Positions 44,041-56,506 of a DNA stretch of 64,000 nucleotides are shown piece after piece. Origin of the DNA: Amanita rubescens. Taxonomy: Eukaryota; Basidiomycota; Agaricomycetes; Agaricales; Amanitaceae. Location of the stretch: NCBI GenBank assembly GCA_015039365.1, contig WION01000041.1:62001-126000 (forward strand). Direction: 5' to 3'. Made by a program: the position numbers and the translations under genes. Below the pieces are notes generated by a model, which saw only the letters and a list, made by a program, of their open reading frames with translations, was not told the origin of the DNA and made no database searches. Every line of letters starts with the position of its first letter. The stretch's first letter is position 1.

Positions 44041-45309
44041 TTAATTCTGCCTTCTGGGGTCATAGTATCTGCCATCACGTTCGATCCTTCTCAATGCCCA
44101 GACGATTTGGTCGATACGTAGCCTCTCGGCTGGATTGGTTTTCCAGCAGTCTTCCAATAGAGGGAAGTATTTTCGTGACACCTTGTCCCCTGGTGGTCTC
44201 TTGTTTCGCCTGATCCGTAGATAAGTGACCCAAGCGTTATTGTCGCTAGTAACAACGTGAAGTTTCTCCATGAAAATCTAGATTTGACTGAATCGAGTGA
44301 AGAGGATATTCCAGCCAGACGCATACCTCCGCTGTTAATATTGCAAACGCGTAGATGTCCGTTTCCATGGTCCTGGTCCTGGCAGGCGTAGATGTCACTT
44401 CCACGTCACCATCATCATCGTCACGGTATTGTGTTGCTAGGATCTCTGGTGCCGCGTATGGTATGCTTAAGTTGGTCGTAGTTGTGGTGAATCCTGTGGT
44501 GTCCACGATTCGTGAGAGACCGAAATCGCAGATTTTCGGCACCCCCTGATTATCAAACAAGATGTTTCGCTAACAAGCCAATCATTGTCCTGTCAGGATG
44601 TTTGAACAGCGATACTTACCAGCTTCAAATCGCCGTGGACAGCATTACAGCTGACGTGCATGTGCTTCAACCCTTCCGCAATGTTCGAGACCTTTACGAC
44701 GATGTTAGTGAGGCTATAGAAAATGTCGAACTGATGACTCCTCACTATTTCACCCTTCTTACTTTCACTGAAATTTCCCTTCTGGATGAAGCTTAAGGCG
44801 TTACTGTTCTCGTAGTAGGGGAGCACAATTCCGGGCCTCCCACTCCCATGTTCTATATCCACAACACCCAACAACTCGGATATGTATGGGTGCGGTTGCA
44901 ATCGATTGCACGTATATACTTCGCGGATTAAGCGCTGACCAAGAGCTGACCGTATGCAGAACGAGGCAAGGAAAATTCTGTTTACGTACCTCCGCGATCT
45001 TCTCCATGGTGACATTGTTCATCACACGCAATTTTTTTACCGCGACCTGCCACTTATTAGGATCCTGTTATACACCAAGTATTATCACAATCCTTACTTT
45101 ACGGGGAGGACCACGGAAGTTGAGAGTACAAGGCCAAACATCACTCGCGCCACCTGAGGCTGCCAAGTTAATATTGTAAGTTGTATCGAGGTAGAGAGTC
45201 ACATCCTAGTTTGAATCAGAGACTTTGAATATGCCATTGGTGATGCTAGGTTAACAAGACACACCGGAATCTCGGGTGGTAGTGTTAGTCGAGGCGCAGA
45301 CGGCAGCAT
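44041..45309 (-). CDS. TKL-like protein kinase K4
   Basis: ATG 45309 (MLPSAPRLTLPPEIP) joins by a 59-nt intron to DVTLYLDTTYNINL. The domain then runs: ASGGASDVWPC (Gly-rich loop), WQVAVKKLRV (Lys), LIREVYTCNRLQPHPYI, IVLPYYENSNALSFIQ, AEGLKHMHVSCNAVHGDLK, LFDNQGVPKICDFGLSRIV, PYAAPEILATQ, METDIYAFAILTAE and YFPLLEDCWKTNPAERL, ending at 44041. About 330 residues. Catalytic Lys, HGD Asp and DFG are present. An acidic insert (RDDDDGDVEVTSTPART) follows the APE motif. No lesion seen; the short exon near 45080 (DPNK) is the least certain join. Confidence 0.75.
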
Positions 45310-45951
45310 GTAGGTTCGAGCTTTGAAGAGGTAACAGTGGTCGTCATCTTTTATAGATCAGCCCACCAGACTGCTGCTGCATGAGAAAACCGGGCTAGTG
45401 CTACCTCCGAGTTGCCAATGATGGAAGAAGGACCCTTAGAAGAAAAAAGAAGTTTGACGCCAAATCACCATTGAATTGACATGCCACCTGCCCCGTACCA
45501 CCCAAAAACGGTACGTGAGATGAACGTCGCTTAGTGAAAGGCGCTTGACGTCAAATGAATGCGTTGAGGCCATGATGGATCCTGAGGACCTAGATTTTGA
45601 TTCCTGGTCAACGGTCAACACTCAGCTCCGTGTTTGGAGACCCGATTGTATCGAAATAAATGAAATATTCCACTGGTGCGAGCGGTAATTTAGCAAAACA
45701 ACAAGTGCAATCCATATTGATTCTGAAATCGTTGGAAGCGACGGTTATTGGCACGATGCTATGTCCATATTTGTATCAATATGAAGTTGGGTGTAGGGTG
45801 TTCTGCTTTATCTGTTCTAAAGATGGCTTAGGCGAAAATGGTAAAATCTTATTTCAATTTTACAAATGACATGATCAGTCTTCGTAGCCGAATTGTCTAT
45901 AACCATAGCCCCACTTTCGGGCTGGACGGTGATCTTGATATGTCCGTTGAA
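45310..45951. other. Intergenic stretch between K4 and the SWIM/RING gene
   Basis: No gene seen on either strand. Frames here are short and lack domain signals. Confidence 0.4.
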
Positions 45952-47704
45952 TCATGGAAAGTGGTAGACAACGACAAACTCACAAGTGCTCGTATCCCTC
46001 GTAGGACTGCAGCCAGCTATGGCACCAAGATTCAAATATCCCTCACTCGTGTAACCACCAGTTTGGACTTGGCGTCCTCCGGCTGGAACAGTTTCTGCAC
46101 GACACCACACGCAAGTCACGGACTTTCCGCTGCGGGCGCTGCTGGCTTGCCCTAAAAGGGAAGAAAGGAAGACGTCAGCAACACGAGTTCCTAAGCGCTG
46201 TATTTTCGTACATTGCCTCCAACACTCATCGTGTAACGCATTTCCACACGTTTCACAGAAATTCAGGGCATTATCGGCCACTCCATACATCGTTTCATAG
46301 CAGATGGGGCAATTGTCGTCTTCAGTTGGTAAACGCTTCTTGATGGATGACGAAGATGGTTCTGATAAGTTTCGGATATGAGCAAGCTGCGCCAGGAGAC
46401 CTGAAACAAGGACGCACCATCGGTCTGACCCCTCGCCCGAGCATGCGCCTCTCGGACATGCTGCTGTGCAATACAATTAGGCGCGGGAGGAGCTTGCTCA
46501 AAAATTTCTCGAAGCTCCGAAGATAGTAAGGCCCTGTAACGAAAGTCGCATCTTGACCGTTTTTGCACGCGAAAGACTCACTTTTGATACCAGTGGGAAG
46601 AAGCTTCTGGTACCCGAAGAACTGGAGAACGGGCATCAGATTATGTAATTTAGTTCGTGTGATATGTCATACCCTTGAGGTATACAAATAACTAAAATAA
46701 TTGTCAATGATGCTGAAGAGAGAACGTAGCATTATTAAAACGCACAATGTGTTTACAGTGATTTCCTTTCACAGCATCCGGACCTGATAGAGATGAGGTA
46801 GAGTTGAATATATGCGTAAATGAACATACAGTTGCACCGGGGCACTTCGTCGATAACCACAGTATATACCTGTTTATTCAGGTTAACAAACCCTTAATCA
46901 TTCTCTTATCAATACTCACGTTACCGGTCGACCCTAATACACTAAATGTCTCGCGTAGTTCGTCTCCCGAGCGGTTCCTGTCAATCATGAACAATCTATA
47001 AAAGGTTAACGTACGATTATGGCATTTCAGGCGAAGCATATACCTTTGTTGCCAGACGCGCCGAACGCGGTCCATAATGTTTTGTGGGCATTTGACTTTA
47101 AAGCGAGCAGCGCGTTTTTCTTCAGGCTGCGTCTCCTTTCCCTTCCCCTTTCGTTTGCCTTTGCCCTTACCCTGTGGTGTGCTTGGCTCCGCTGCTTGGC
47201 TTAGGGAGGAGCTGGGAAGCGAACTGGATGGGCCAGTCGTCTCCGAAGTCGTAACAGGGAAAGTAGGCAAGGAAGATGGGAGCGCCACCTGAGTAGCAAA
47301 GACGAACTCCCCGGTATTCACGTTATGCATAGAAGCCTCCGAGCGCACTCTCTTGGCAGTAGGTTCTAGTGGTTTCGGCCCATCAACTATAACCAGACTT
47401 GGAGACGCACGCGCTGGGATTCGGGAACGTCAATTATAATCATGGTGGCATTAAGTAAAACACTCACATGACCTCTTGCTTTGACCTTGGGAGGGCACAT
47501 AGTTGATGACCTGCAAGCTAGGCGAAGACCGCAGATGACGACGCGTTCGCTTTGTCTCAGATGCAGTCGAATCACCTTCAAGTTGGTCAATCCATTTGTA
47601 GCGGATATGCCGAAAATGAGACTACCATGGGTTGGGACTTGCGATTCTACAGTAGGGTGTACCCCTTCAATATTGTCGGTCCTTTTGCGTTTTCGAGAAA
47701 CCAT
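45952..47704 (-). CDS. SWIM + RING zinc-finger protein (ZSWIM2-like, probable E3 ubiquitin ligase)
   Basis: Start MVSRKRKRTDN at 47704. A Ser/Pro and Lys-rich linker precedes CPQNIMDRVRRVWQQR and ELRETFSVLGSTGN. Across short introns the SWIM finger reads PRCNCPDAVKGNHCKHI (C-x-C...C-x-H). Then come LFVYLKVLRVPE, ALLSSELREIFEQAPPAPN and a RING: CPICYETM...CETCGNALHDECW...CVWCR. Exons join in frame, about 430 residues. SWIM-RING proteins of this type are E3 ubiquitin ligases in animals and are common in mushrooms; substrates are unknown. The first splice (AG|GTCATG donor) is weak. The C-terminus (RDTSTCEFVVVYHFP) may differ from relatives. Confidence 0.82.
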
Positions 47705-48906
47705 TTCTGCTGATGCGGGCCGCCGATGAGCGTGGTATTAATATGTCGAACAATGGAAACTTAAACTTCCCACAGTCAGGGGCTATTTTTTCTCAAGGAG
47801 AAATTAAATATTTTATAAGAATTTCTCGGTGACTTCCTCCTTCCAGAAACACTCCTCTATCTACAGCTTTCGCGGCCGCATGCATTTATGATCACTAGTA
47901 CGTACTTACAATTGCCGTACTTTCGATGGTACTAATTCGAACTATAGATTACCTCCGGGCGGGCCATTGCACTATTATTTGGTCATTCAGTAAAAGGGCG
48001 TCCCGCTCATACCGGGGTCCGGGTCACTAGCATCTCGAGCACTAACATGGTCAGCCGCGATTACAATTTGAGCGATTGCATAAATTTGACCGTAGTACGC
48101 TACAGGACGGAAACAAGACAAACTATCTTTCTTTTCACGTTGTCCATATCGGTCTCATCCAATACGCCAGACTAGAGGAAGTCGCTGTGTTGCCACTGTA
48201 AATTAAGGAAGGCCATGGATGGGACAACCCTGCCAATGGTGAGTTTACCTTTCACCGAATTTGAAATTGTCTAACGGGTTAGCATCCTCACAAATTTTAT
48301 TTTGCCGACGCTGGACGAGCCAGCCTTGAATTCTGAGACAACAACTTTGTAACATACTGCAATTTTCAGTTGACAATTGAAAATACAAATGAAATTGGGA
48401 TAAATTGGACTTAGTCCGGGCGTCCAGAACTGACATTCCGCAGGGATAATAAACAACGACCAAACCTGCAGTGATGGTGAAAGACTCAGTAAGCGGCGGA
48501 AAATTGAAGCATGGACAGGGAGCGGTGTAGCGGTCAAAGCCGCTTTGGCCTTAATATATTACTCGAGGTGTAAGCCTCAATCTGCTTATAGACCAAGAAG
48601 TGCTAACTGGAACGTCTCGATTACTGAGGCACCGTTTTATTGTCGCCCGCAGAAGGCGTTACCAACAAATATCTTTTCTTTGCGTGCTACTGGATAATTG
48701 TGAATTCTTCGTTCAGGATCAGAAGAATTCTGGTTTCGAAGCTTTACTTACTGAATCTTGATCGGTGATGGCCGCTTTTGTTAACTTGTTTGCCGATGGA
48801 CCGGTGACTCACCGGCAAATGGGACTGGCTTGTATTGTTTGCTAGTCACGATGGCCTTAAATAACGGTATGTTCAGTGGCGTTGCCTTTCAACAGTTCAC
48901 CACCAT
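47705..48906. other. Upstream DNA of copy C (outer part of right inverted-repeat arm)
   Basis: Matches 21003-21795 in inverse orientation from about 47870 inward. No gene supported. A dense set of restriction-type palindromes at 47872-47910 (GCGGCCGC, ATGCAT, TGATCA, ACTAGT, TACGTA) marks the arm edge. Confidence 0.5.
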
Positions 48907-51900
48907 CATGACAGACATCGACGTTGATCCTACCCGTCCTATGCCTACCAAACGCCAATTTTTTGAGCTGGAGGGTATTAGCGACGATGCACTTGATCAA
49001 GAACTCGCGGAACAGCTAGGATCCACTTCTAGTCCAGAGACAGTTCTAGCAAAAATCGTCAGCCAGCTACCTGATATGTTGGAATTTAAACCAAGCATCC
49101 TTGAGGAAGGACCGACTTACAACAGCCTGCTCCCATTAATCGCTGAAGCCACAGCGACGAAGAACTTCCGTAAATTGCGTCGGCTTGGTATGTCATGCTG
49201 GAGTCGCAACAACTTCGGTGAAGCTAAATTGTCATTAAGGATTATTGCGGAGAAGGGACTTGCAATCTGTAGAAATCAGCGAGGAAGACATTCTCGTGCA
49301 AAAGCTCGAGGCCGTCAACCTTAGTGCACCCACCGACAGTACTGGACTCCAATTTATCGAGTTGGAAGGTATAGACGACGCGGAACTCGACCAAGTTATA
49401 GTGAAGATGTTACCTCATTTCAAGCCGGACCACATGGACGCAGTGGGACTTGTTGCACTCATTCTATCGCAAGTGGCGGGCTATTTGTCTCAGTATTTGC
49501 AATTCCAGGGATTACCAATCCCGGAGGATGATCCTCTATTTGAAGAGCTACATTTATTGGTTCAGACGGCCGTCAAGACCGGGCAATATCACCGAATACG
49601 TCGACTAAGTAAGTTATTCGAAGAATTTATATTCTCCTTATTTTAAGTTGAAGGTTTTTTGCAAAAGGGGTTCCTTCCTCACATACCTAGCACAAGGGAT
49701 GGCATGCCATCTAATTATCCTCTTTTACGTACGTGAATCCCAAGTGCCTTGACTGCCATTATTATTAACAACATCATCGCGCAGCCGAGGTCCGGAGTGC
49801 GTGGGAGACTCGCTATCAGGGTAGCCACCCACAGTTATTGTTCAACAATATATGCAACATGAAAAATCGTCAAAATCAGTACAGTAATCAAGTTGCTGTG
49901 ATACAAAGCTCAGGAACGGGGAAATCGCGAATGGTAGATGAACTTGCAAAGTTGGTTTTTACTATACCTTTCAATTTAGGACTTGACCAAGAGGCCGCAA
50001 GTTAAGATTCCAACTCATTCTTGTTGACGCTGATTTTAATCGACTTACAGAGGGAGCTTTTCCTGTGCCGGACCGCGGAATCCGTGATTACCTGCTCAAC
50101 GTGCCTCGCCGGTCTGATTTTGATGCTAAAATGCACTATATGATATTTCTCGGTGCTGTCTTCAAAGTAATTGGTGAAGAACTTGAGAACCGCATCGATA
50201 TCGGTGGAAGCGATATATATGACCGGAGCAGCCTTGCAAGGTGGTGGTATAACCATTTAACTAAGGCACGAACTCGCGTATACTCCAAAATCATTACAGA
50301 AGCCCAGAAAACAGTGCGTGCATGGCAGATTTGATTTTTAGATGCTGAAACTGAGGGGCAAACAGAGACATGTTGGCCCCGAAACATATTCACTTCACCA
50401 GAACCATGTGAAACCGCTTCTTGAAAGTTTTAGGAAAAAAGTGAAGAGCATAATAGGTGAAGAGAAAGTTGTAGAAGTAGTCATCTACTTTGACGAAGCT
50501 CATACATTATTAACGGAGAAATTCGGGGACCAAGCAAAAGGACCAGAGAAAAATTCCTACGATATCTTATGCTGGGCGGCGACGTTCTGCTGCGAGGCTC
50601 CCATCGTTTTTATTTTTTTGTCCACGAATTCCAGTTTGCCCCATTTTGCCGTTGTCAAAGCAAAGTCTACATCAGAACGAATCTCCGTCGGCAAGCCTGA
50701 CTTGAATACTCCCATTAATGAGATATCATTTGATTGTCATCCTCAAAAGGTACGAAAGGGAATGCTTTCTATGGACGAAACGGCGTCTATTCCCTTCATG
50801 GCAAGATTTGGCAGACCATTGTAAGTTGACTTCGTTCTGTCAAACCGCCATCGCAGTGACACTCCTGAGCAGGTTTTGGACAATGCTTGAGTCATGCACA
50901 GACGGTGGCGACATAACCGAACGCAAATTGGTCGGGGTCATAGAACTTGCAAAGAGGAAACTTCTTCATTCCACTTCGACAACAGAGCTTAGTGACAATG
51001 CCAAATTGGCAGCTATTGATGTCGCTATCACACTCAACTATGAACCGCGTCGAACCTGGAGCCGTGCTCTTCAAGATACATTGGTTGCAAGTCACGCACG
51101 TATCGTCTTTGCAATTCCGAAACATAGAGAATACATGCGTACCGGGTATCCTTCGGAGCCACTCTTGGCCGAAGTGGCTAACCGACTACTTTATGAAGAG
51201 GAACGTACTTCCCCCTCTTTCTGCATCGAAACCCTTTCCCAATGCGATGAAAATGGCATGTTATCAAAGGGACACGTCGGAGAGACTGTAGCGCGTTCCA
51301 TTATGTCTAATGCGTATCGTCGCGCTGTCGCAAAAGATGCGACGTCGGAACCACTTAATTTCAGCGCCGGCTGCTCTCTGGAGGCCTTCATCAAGGAGTT
51401 GTTTGCGGAAGAGTTCGCTAACATGACCCTCGCGAGCAAGCCTGACAATGTACAAGACGGAGAGGATTTTCGAACAACATTCAGAAATGCGGTTGTTCGT
51501 TTCACGCACTTTATCACTATGTCGATCCATGGCGGACCCAAGAAAAACTGGGCCTGGACAAACATAGCGTGGGCAGCATTTGTTCGCTCAGCAGCTATCA
51601 TCTGCCATGCTACACGACCCACAATCGATTTCATTATCCCGATCTTATTGCAGAGAGACAATAAGATTGATGAGTGCGTTATGTCTGCTATTCTGGTTCA
51701 GGTCAAGATCCAGGAAGGGACGACAAATGAATTTATTTTTGATGCTAACGACGTTAAATTGTTCCCCGGCAAAAATCACATCCGCCCGTACATCTCATTG
51801 GTCATGGATCTGGGTATCGCAAGGAGAATACCTGCGAACGATTCCAAATCAGGAACAGTTGCCTTAACTTCTGCACCGCAGACGCTGCAAAAGGTCTCGA

Positions 51901-52130
51901 GTTATCAATCTGGTGTCAGACGAAGGCACTATAACGCTGATGAGCATCCAAGGTACCAGTTCATCGCTTCTGGCTGTTCTGCCGTCGTCTACAAGAATGT
52001 CGACAAGGCAACATTTGGTGGCCTCTTAGGCACACATGATATTTTCACTGACCACGGCCGTCTGGATGAAGGATCTATCGGAGCCGTCAAGAGGCTAAAG
52101 CCTGTCTGGGAACCGGGAGACTGTTGCTTT
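47870..52130 (+). repeat. Right arm of the ~4-kb inverted repeat
   Basis: Inverted counterpart of 17785-21795, containing NTPase copy C and its upstream DNA. The arms are about 26 kb apart, outer edge to outer edge of the intervening genes. Confidence 0.75.
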
Positions 52131-52214
52131 GATTGGATTGAAAAGGATGATGTGCTTTTAAGCGGAGAAAGGAAAGACGAACCGGAAGGAAAGGAAGTGG
52201 TTACTCAGGTCTGA
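48907..52214 (+). pseudogene. Copy C: P-loop NTPase + nuclease-like protein, one frameshift
   Basis: Best-preserved of three copies. Start MTDIDVDPTRPMPTKRQ. Module 1 ends FRKLRRLG (49190) and module 2 ends YHRIRRLS (about 49612). The P-loop exon has QSSGTGKSRMVDELAK (about 49915), then DIGGSDIYDRSSLARW, Walker B VVIYFDEAH (about 50490) and FIFLSTNSS. A 498-residue open C-terminal frame holds FSAGCSLEAFIKELFAEE and IIPILLQRDNK...AILVQVKIQ, a possible PD-(D/E)XK motif III (Q-V-K). The end resembles copy B's (WEPGDCCFDW). The frame slips at about 50001 (as in copy A), and a 28-nt intron-like gap is needed at about 50310. If the slip is real the gene is dead; otherwise it encodes about 1,050 residues. 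Confidence 0.65.
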
Positions 52215-52836
52215 AACGAGACCAATGTAAAAGTAACTTGTAATCTCATTTCAACGACCAGCCGTCGTGAGAGTTCAAGTTGCCGACATCGATCCGTCCA
52301 CTTCACACCCCACCCATCGCCCAAAATTGTGACCTCCGAATCGTGCACAACCTCGACTCTCAGACTCTCCGTTCCCCCCACTCCCACGGCGCCTTCCCCA
52401 GCGCAAGCGCATCCGCCTCCACCTTCCAGGCTCATCCGAAGACGGTACCAGCCCAGACAACATACTCTCAGCCTGGATCTCATGAAGCGCCAACTTGAAG
52501 CGCGCCACTTTTGGGATGACTCTTCGACATGTACCTGGCTCGACGTGTAGCGAAGATTGTAGTGTTGGCAAACAGGCAGGTCTTTCCAAACCTAGCACAG
52601 AATAAGTATATCAACTCGCTCGCGTGTTGAGCTTCAAGACCTAATATGCGCTAATATGGGTGGAACAGAAAGATGTGATTCAAGAGGTGCAGTATTACTA
52701 CATACGCGCCTCGCCAGAATAGCGGTGATAAAGTACCCCCCGGCGATGCTGCTGCATACGTACATATGATGCGAACGAATCTCAGAGGCCAGCTGTTATT
52801 CGGCGCGTGACAATAAACTTCGGAATGACCTATATT
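52215..52836. other. Intergenic stretch
   Basis: Pro/Ser-rich translations occur on both strands because the DNA is C-rich at 52360-52440. No gene is supported. Confidence 0.4.
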
Positions 52837-54104
52837 TCAGATGTGCGGTATGTATATTGTCCAGGATGGCATGAGATAGGCGTTGTATGACAGATCTCGG
52901 AGAGTGGAGAGCGCTACGGCAAGTAGAGAAATTCTCGCCAAGACATACGGCATCAGGGCAGCATACAAGAGTACGCTGGTAGGTTTGCTTGCACGGATTG
53001 GTAGATCTAATGTCATCGCGAGTACATAGGCGACGAAGGGGGCCACTGTGACGATCGGGGCTGAGACGCGCCAGAGAATGGACTCGATGGCTGTCGGAAA
53101 ATTCGCATTCCACGCCAAGCAGTGGATCGCACCGAACGACCCCGAGATCACCAATCCGAGTGCAATTGTGATGCATCCCGGAGTTAGGTTGGGTGAACCA
53201 ATATATGCGCCCAATCTAGCTCGCGCTGGTAGCCGCGGGCGATGTATGCGAGATTCTGGATCTACACGACGGCCCTTCGCTTTATCCATATGCTTCCCCG
53301 ACTTTTCTTCGTCACTTCGGCGCCTGGACTCGTCATTGATAGGATATAACTTGAAAGGGATTCCAACGTTCGCGGGCTTATTCCACCAGAGCCAGTATAT
53401 GATGATGTTGAGTGCCGCATGTGCTAGCGTGGTAAGTTCGAGTTCCGTCACAGTAAGACCCTGGATTGCGCGATTCACGATCTGTAATACAAACCAAATG
53501 GTCTGAACCATGGTGACTATCTTAGCAGCAAAATCCGCTTTACTTCTATCCTCAATTTCCTCGATCGGGATGTGTAATATGTCGTCCACGTGGCTCTCGG
53601 GAAACGAAGATTTCCAGCCGAGACGGTATGATGTGCCATCCTGCTTCACTATCTGAAAGCCGTTCATGCGTAGTAATTGAGCGTGGGTCTCCGTCCACTC
53701 GCATTCCGGATGCTGTTCTGATACACGACGTCATGAGCAACAAATTGGCCAGGTCAATAGAATCACTTACGTATAATATCTCTCAGTTTGCAGCAGCTTT
53801 CCGTCCAATCCACATATGCACAACCGAATATATACTCCGGTGAGATAAATGCCAAAAGCATTAGCACCACGCGATTCTCGATAACGGGACTAATCGGCGT
53901 CTTCCACCAAGGCGCATACGGGTCAGCAGGTACATCGGGATGCAGAGCAACCCAAGTACAGAGAAATACCGTTGATGCGCAGCTGAATATGATGCTCGGA
54001 ATTGTGCGACAATAGTGCTCGTTGTCACAGACTGGCGCCGCTGCCGAGGCATTATTTGCAGCATCGATGATTCGCTCAACGAGAATTTCTGTCTGCAGGA
54101 GCAT
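52837..54104 (-). CDS. Multi-pass membrane protein of a mushroom-expanded family
   Basis: ATG 54104, exon 1 to 53764, a 54-nt intron (about 53711-53763, phase 1), and exon 2 to 52837; about 390 residues, all in frame. Hydrophobic segments include IIFSCASTVFLCTWVAL, VVLMLLAFISPEYIFG, TMVQTIWFVLQIVNRA, ALNIIIYWLWW, ITIALGLVISGSFGAIH, VTVAPFVAYVLAMTLD and VLLYAALMPYVLARISLLAVAL. Family landmarks are WTETHAQLLRMNGF, ERSKADF-type DRSKADFAAK, ELELTTLAHA and WWNKPANVGIPF. The N-terminal hydrophobic stretch is after residue 30, so membrane insertion is by internal helices. Function of the family is unknown. It looks intact. Confidence 0.72.
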
Positions 54105-56506
54105 GGGTTGAAGGGGAGGATTGAATTATGGCGAAAGAGACCCGGAGGGCGATGCTATATAGTGACTCGGATGCGATGCCGTGAACTGTAAGGTTGGCGC
54201 CTTCAAGTCGAGGCGCCGGCATGTCATCCGGAAGATGGTCGACAGAGAAATTGGACCAGTTGTACCTGTCCGTCGTTATCGACCCGGCCGTTTCACGACT
54301 AACCATGGATTCTGCGTGTTCAGATAAAACCAGACCAGTTGATTCGTCCTGAAGCAGCCTCAAAAGTGAGATGGGTGTTGGTGTCTATGGGTCTCATTAA
54401 TGACGCAATTGTGGGTGGAATTGTGGACAGGTGTGGACGATGCGTGGTCGACCATTGTAGGAGGTGTGTGCATGATAAGATCAACACGCTGTTTGATGAA
54501 CAGATGAATAGAGATATTCATCAGTGTTGATCGATAACGTTTCCCCCTGTCTGCCAGGATGACCCTGGCGAGCAAGCAGGTACACATGTGTGTATATGGC
54601 TGTGATGACAGGAAATAAAAGCACAATTCTGGTGGAAAGGTCACAGGTTCGCAAGATTCTCCGAGATGACCGAAATATGCCAAGACATTAGTCTGTTGTC
54701 ATACCTTATAGCATGAAGGCGCGCGGGAGGCTGCGCGCAAATTCCCGATGAGCCGATGCGAACTTCGAAGGTCACGCTGGCCAGTTTTCAACGCGAATAA
54801 TAGCTGGCTTGCATGATCCGCCACCTCCGATTCTGCTTGGCATTAGCGCTGAAAAAGCGTAACATCATGCAGCGTTTTTAATAGATGCCGATGCGAGTTG
54901 AGAAGACATTCTGGGCCGTGAGCCCAGTTTCACATCTCATTCCGCATCAAGTTAAAAATGACGTAAAATTCCAGAAGAGTCTGACCACACGTCACTTCAA
55001 CAGCAATAGATCAGGGACACTACAAACCTATATGTCGTACCGGATTTTCCGAGCTCAAGGCAGTCGTACCCGAATGCTGAGTCAATTTTCTCGGCAATCT
55101 CGGGGTGCGCAAGGAAGGCAGCGAAGGGACCATGCCAACTTGAACGGTGCGGCGAGAGAGCCTGAGAGAACAAGACCAACGATGTGATCATTGATATGAT
55201 GAAGAAGTTCTGTGTCATACTTATTTATTAGTAAATTCTTTGAAGTATAGTATACACCTACTAACGACAATTCCGAGTCATGTTAAATTGGTTTTAATTG
55301 CACTTGAACCCATGGAAAAGAGGCTAGACAGCAACTTCCGGCCACGTGTCGACTTTAGCACGATCAGCTACGGCTTTTCCCGCATCCAATCATACACAAG
55401 TCCCAGTATCAGATTGCGGTGCGCCTGCAGGCAAAGGCGGTGACAGCTTCCTGAGGAATTCGAATACTTACTCTGAAATCAAAAACTCAGCCGGCCCGAA
55501 AACCGATGCGAAGTTGGCCTCGGTGCGCCTGGTATGTGCAGCTTATCATTACGGGCCTGATCCATTATGTTAACGTGATTCAGGTCCTTGGAATGAGATA
55601 TCTGTCGCTGAAGATTTCCGCAGCTCGATTATCGTCATGCCAAAGTCGATAAACCGCACTGTTGGGGTCCAAGACTGATTCGCGCATTTTGAGTGGGAAG
55701 CGGATGTACAGAAAATTCAAGATGCGCATTTCATAATCTTAGTATGCGGATCCCGATCCCGGGAATGGTACTTAGTTGGTGAACCAGAAATTTGAGTCCG
55801 AGGGTACCAGTGTTCAAGGACAGTGTCGAAAACAAGAGCAAGTACTATTCTGTCGAACAATGGAAAGACAATGAACATCGTGGATGGGGTATCTCGGCAT
55901 CCCGCGCTGGTATGTGTTTTGTCAAGGCATCCGATGCTGTGCGCGTCAAGCCCATGAAAATCGCGATTCCTTTCATCCCTTTTATCTGCCTTACCCGATG
56001 AGCCACTTTCCCGGGACCGTGCGTAAACCGGGTCGATCCACGCTGAATTTGCTGACGGACAACCTTTTTTCTATAAACGGAAGACAAGACGAGGGAAGCT
56101 GAGATTGAGGCCTATGCGCTGATACAATCGATATCGGCGGCTGACCTTCTTGACAGCAGCCGGAGAGCGTGGTGCCCAACGACGAGACAGGCAAAGGCGG
56201 CGATTGGTGTCGCCTCAGGTCGAAAAGAGCCCCGCACGTGCTGCGTATGCGCGTGCCCGCGGTTGTAAACTATTCACGCATCTCATGAGTCATCTATGTA
56301 TTTTGTCACCTAGCCCACTGTTGATATTCACGTTGAAAATAGTATGTGTTATTTGATAGTAGTACAGATTGCTAAAGGTGGATATCTTTACGTTGTCCTG
56401 GAAATTCATGTCATTACTCACCAGCAACGGTGTACTTGGCGATCGTCCACAGGAGGCTGAAAAGCGACAGACAAACTGCTCTCACCACCCCATGCCATCT
56501 GTTCGT
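54105..56506. other. Gene-poor stretch
   Basis: 2.4 kb without a supported gene. Frames such as 54076-54363 (minus) and 54885-55187 (plus) have no recognisable domains or splice continuation. Confidence 0.4.

Noticed and set aside
47872..47910. Polylinker-like run of restriction palindromes (GCGGCCGC, ATGCAT, ACTAGT, TACGTA) suggesting vector contamination.
   Set aside because: The flanking bases, including GCATTTATGATCA and CTAGTA, have counterparts at the edge of the left inverted-repeat arm near 21755-21795, and no vector backbone follows. It is genomic.
52205..52600. Pro/Arg-rich frames on both strands after NTPase copy C.
   Set aside because: Open frames are explained by local C-rich composition. 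No domain or splice signals.
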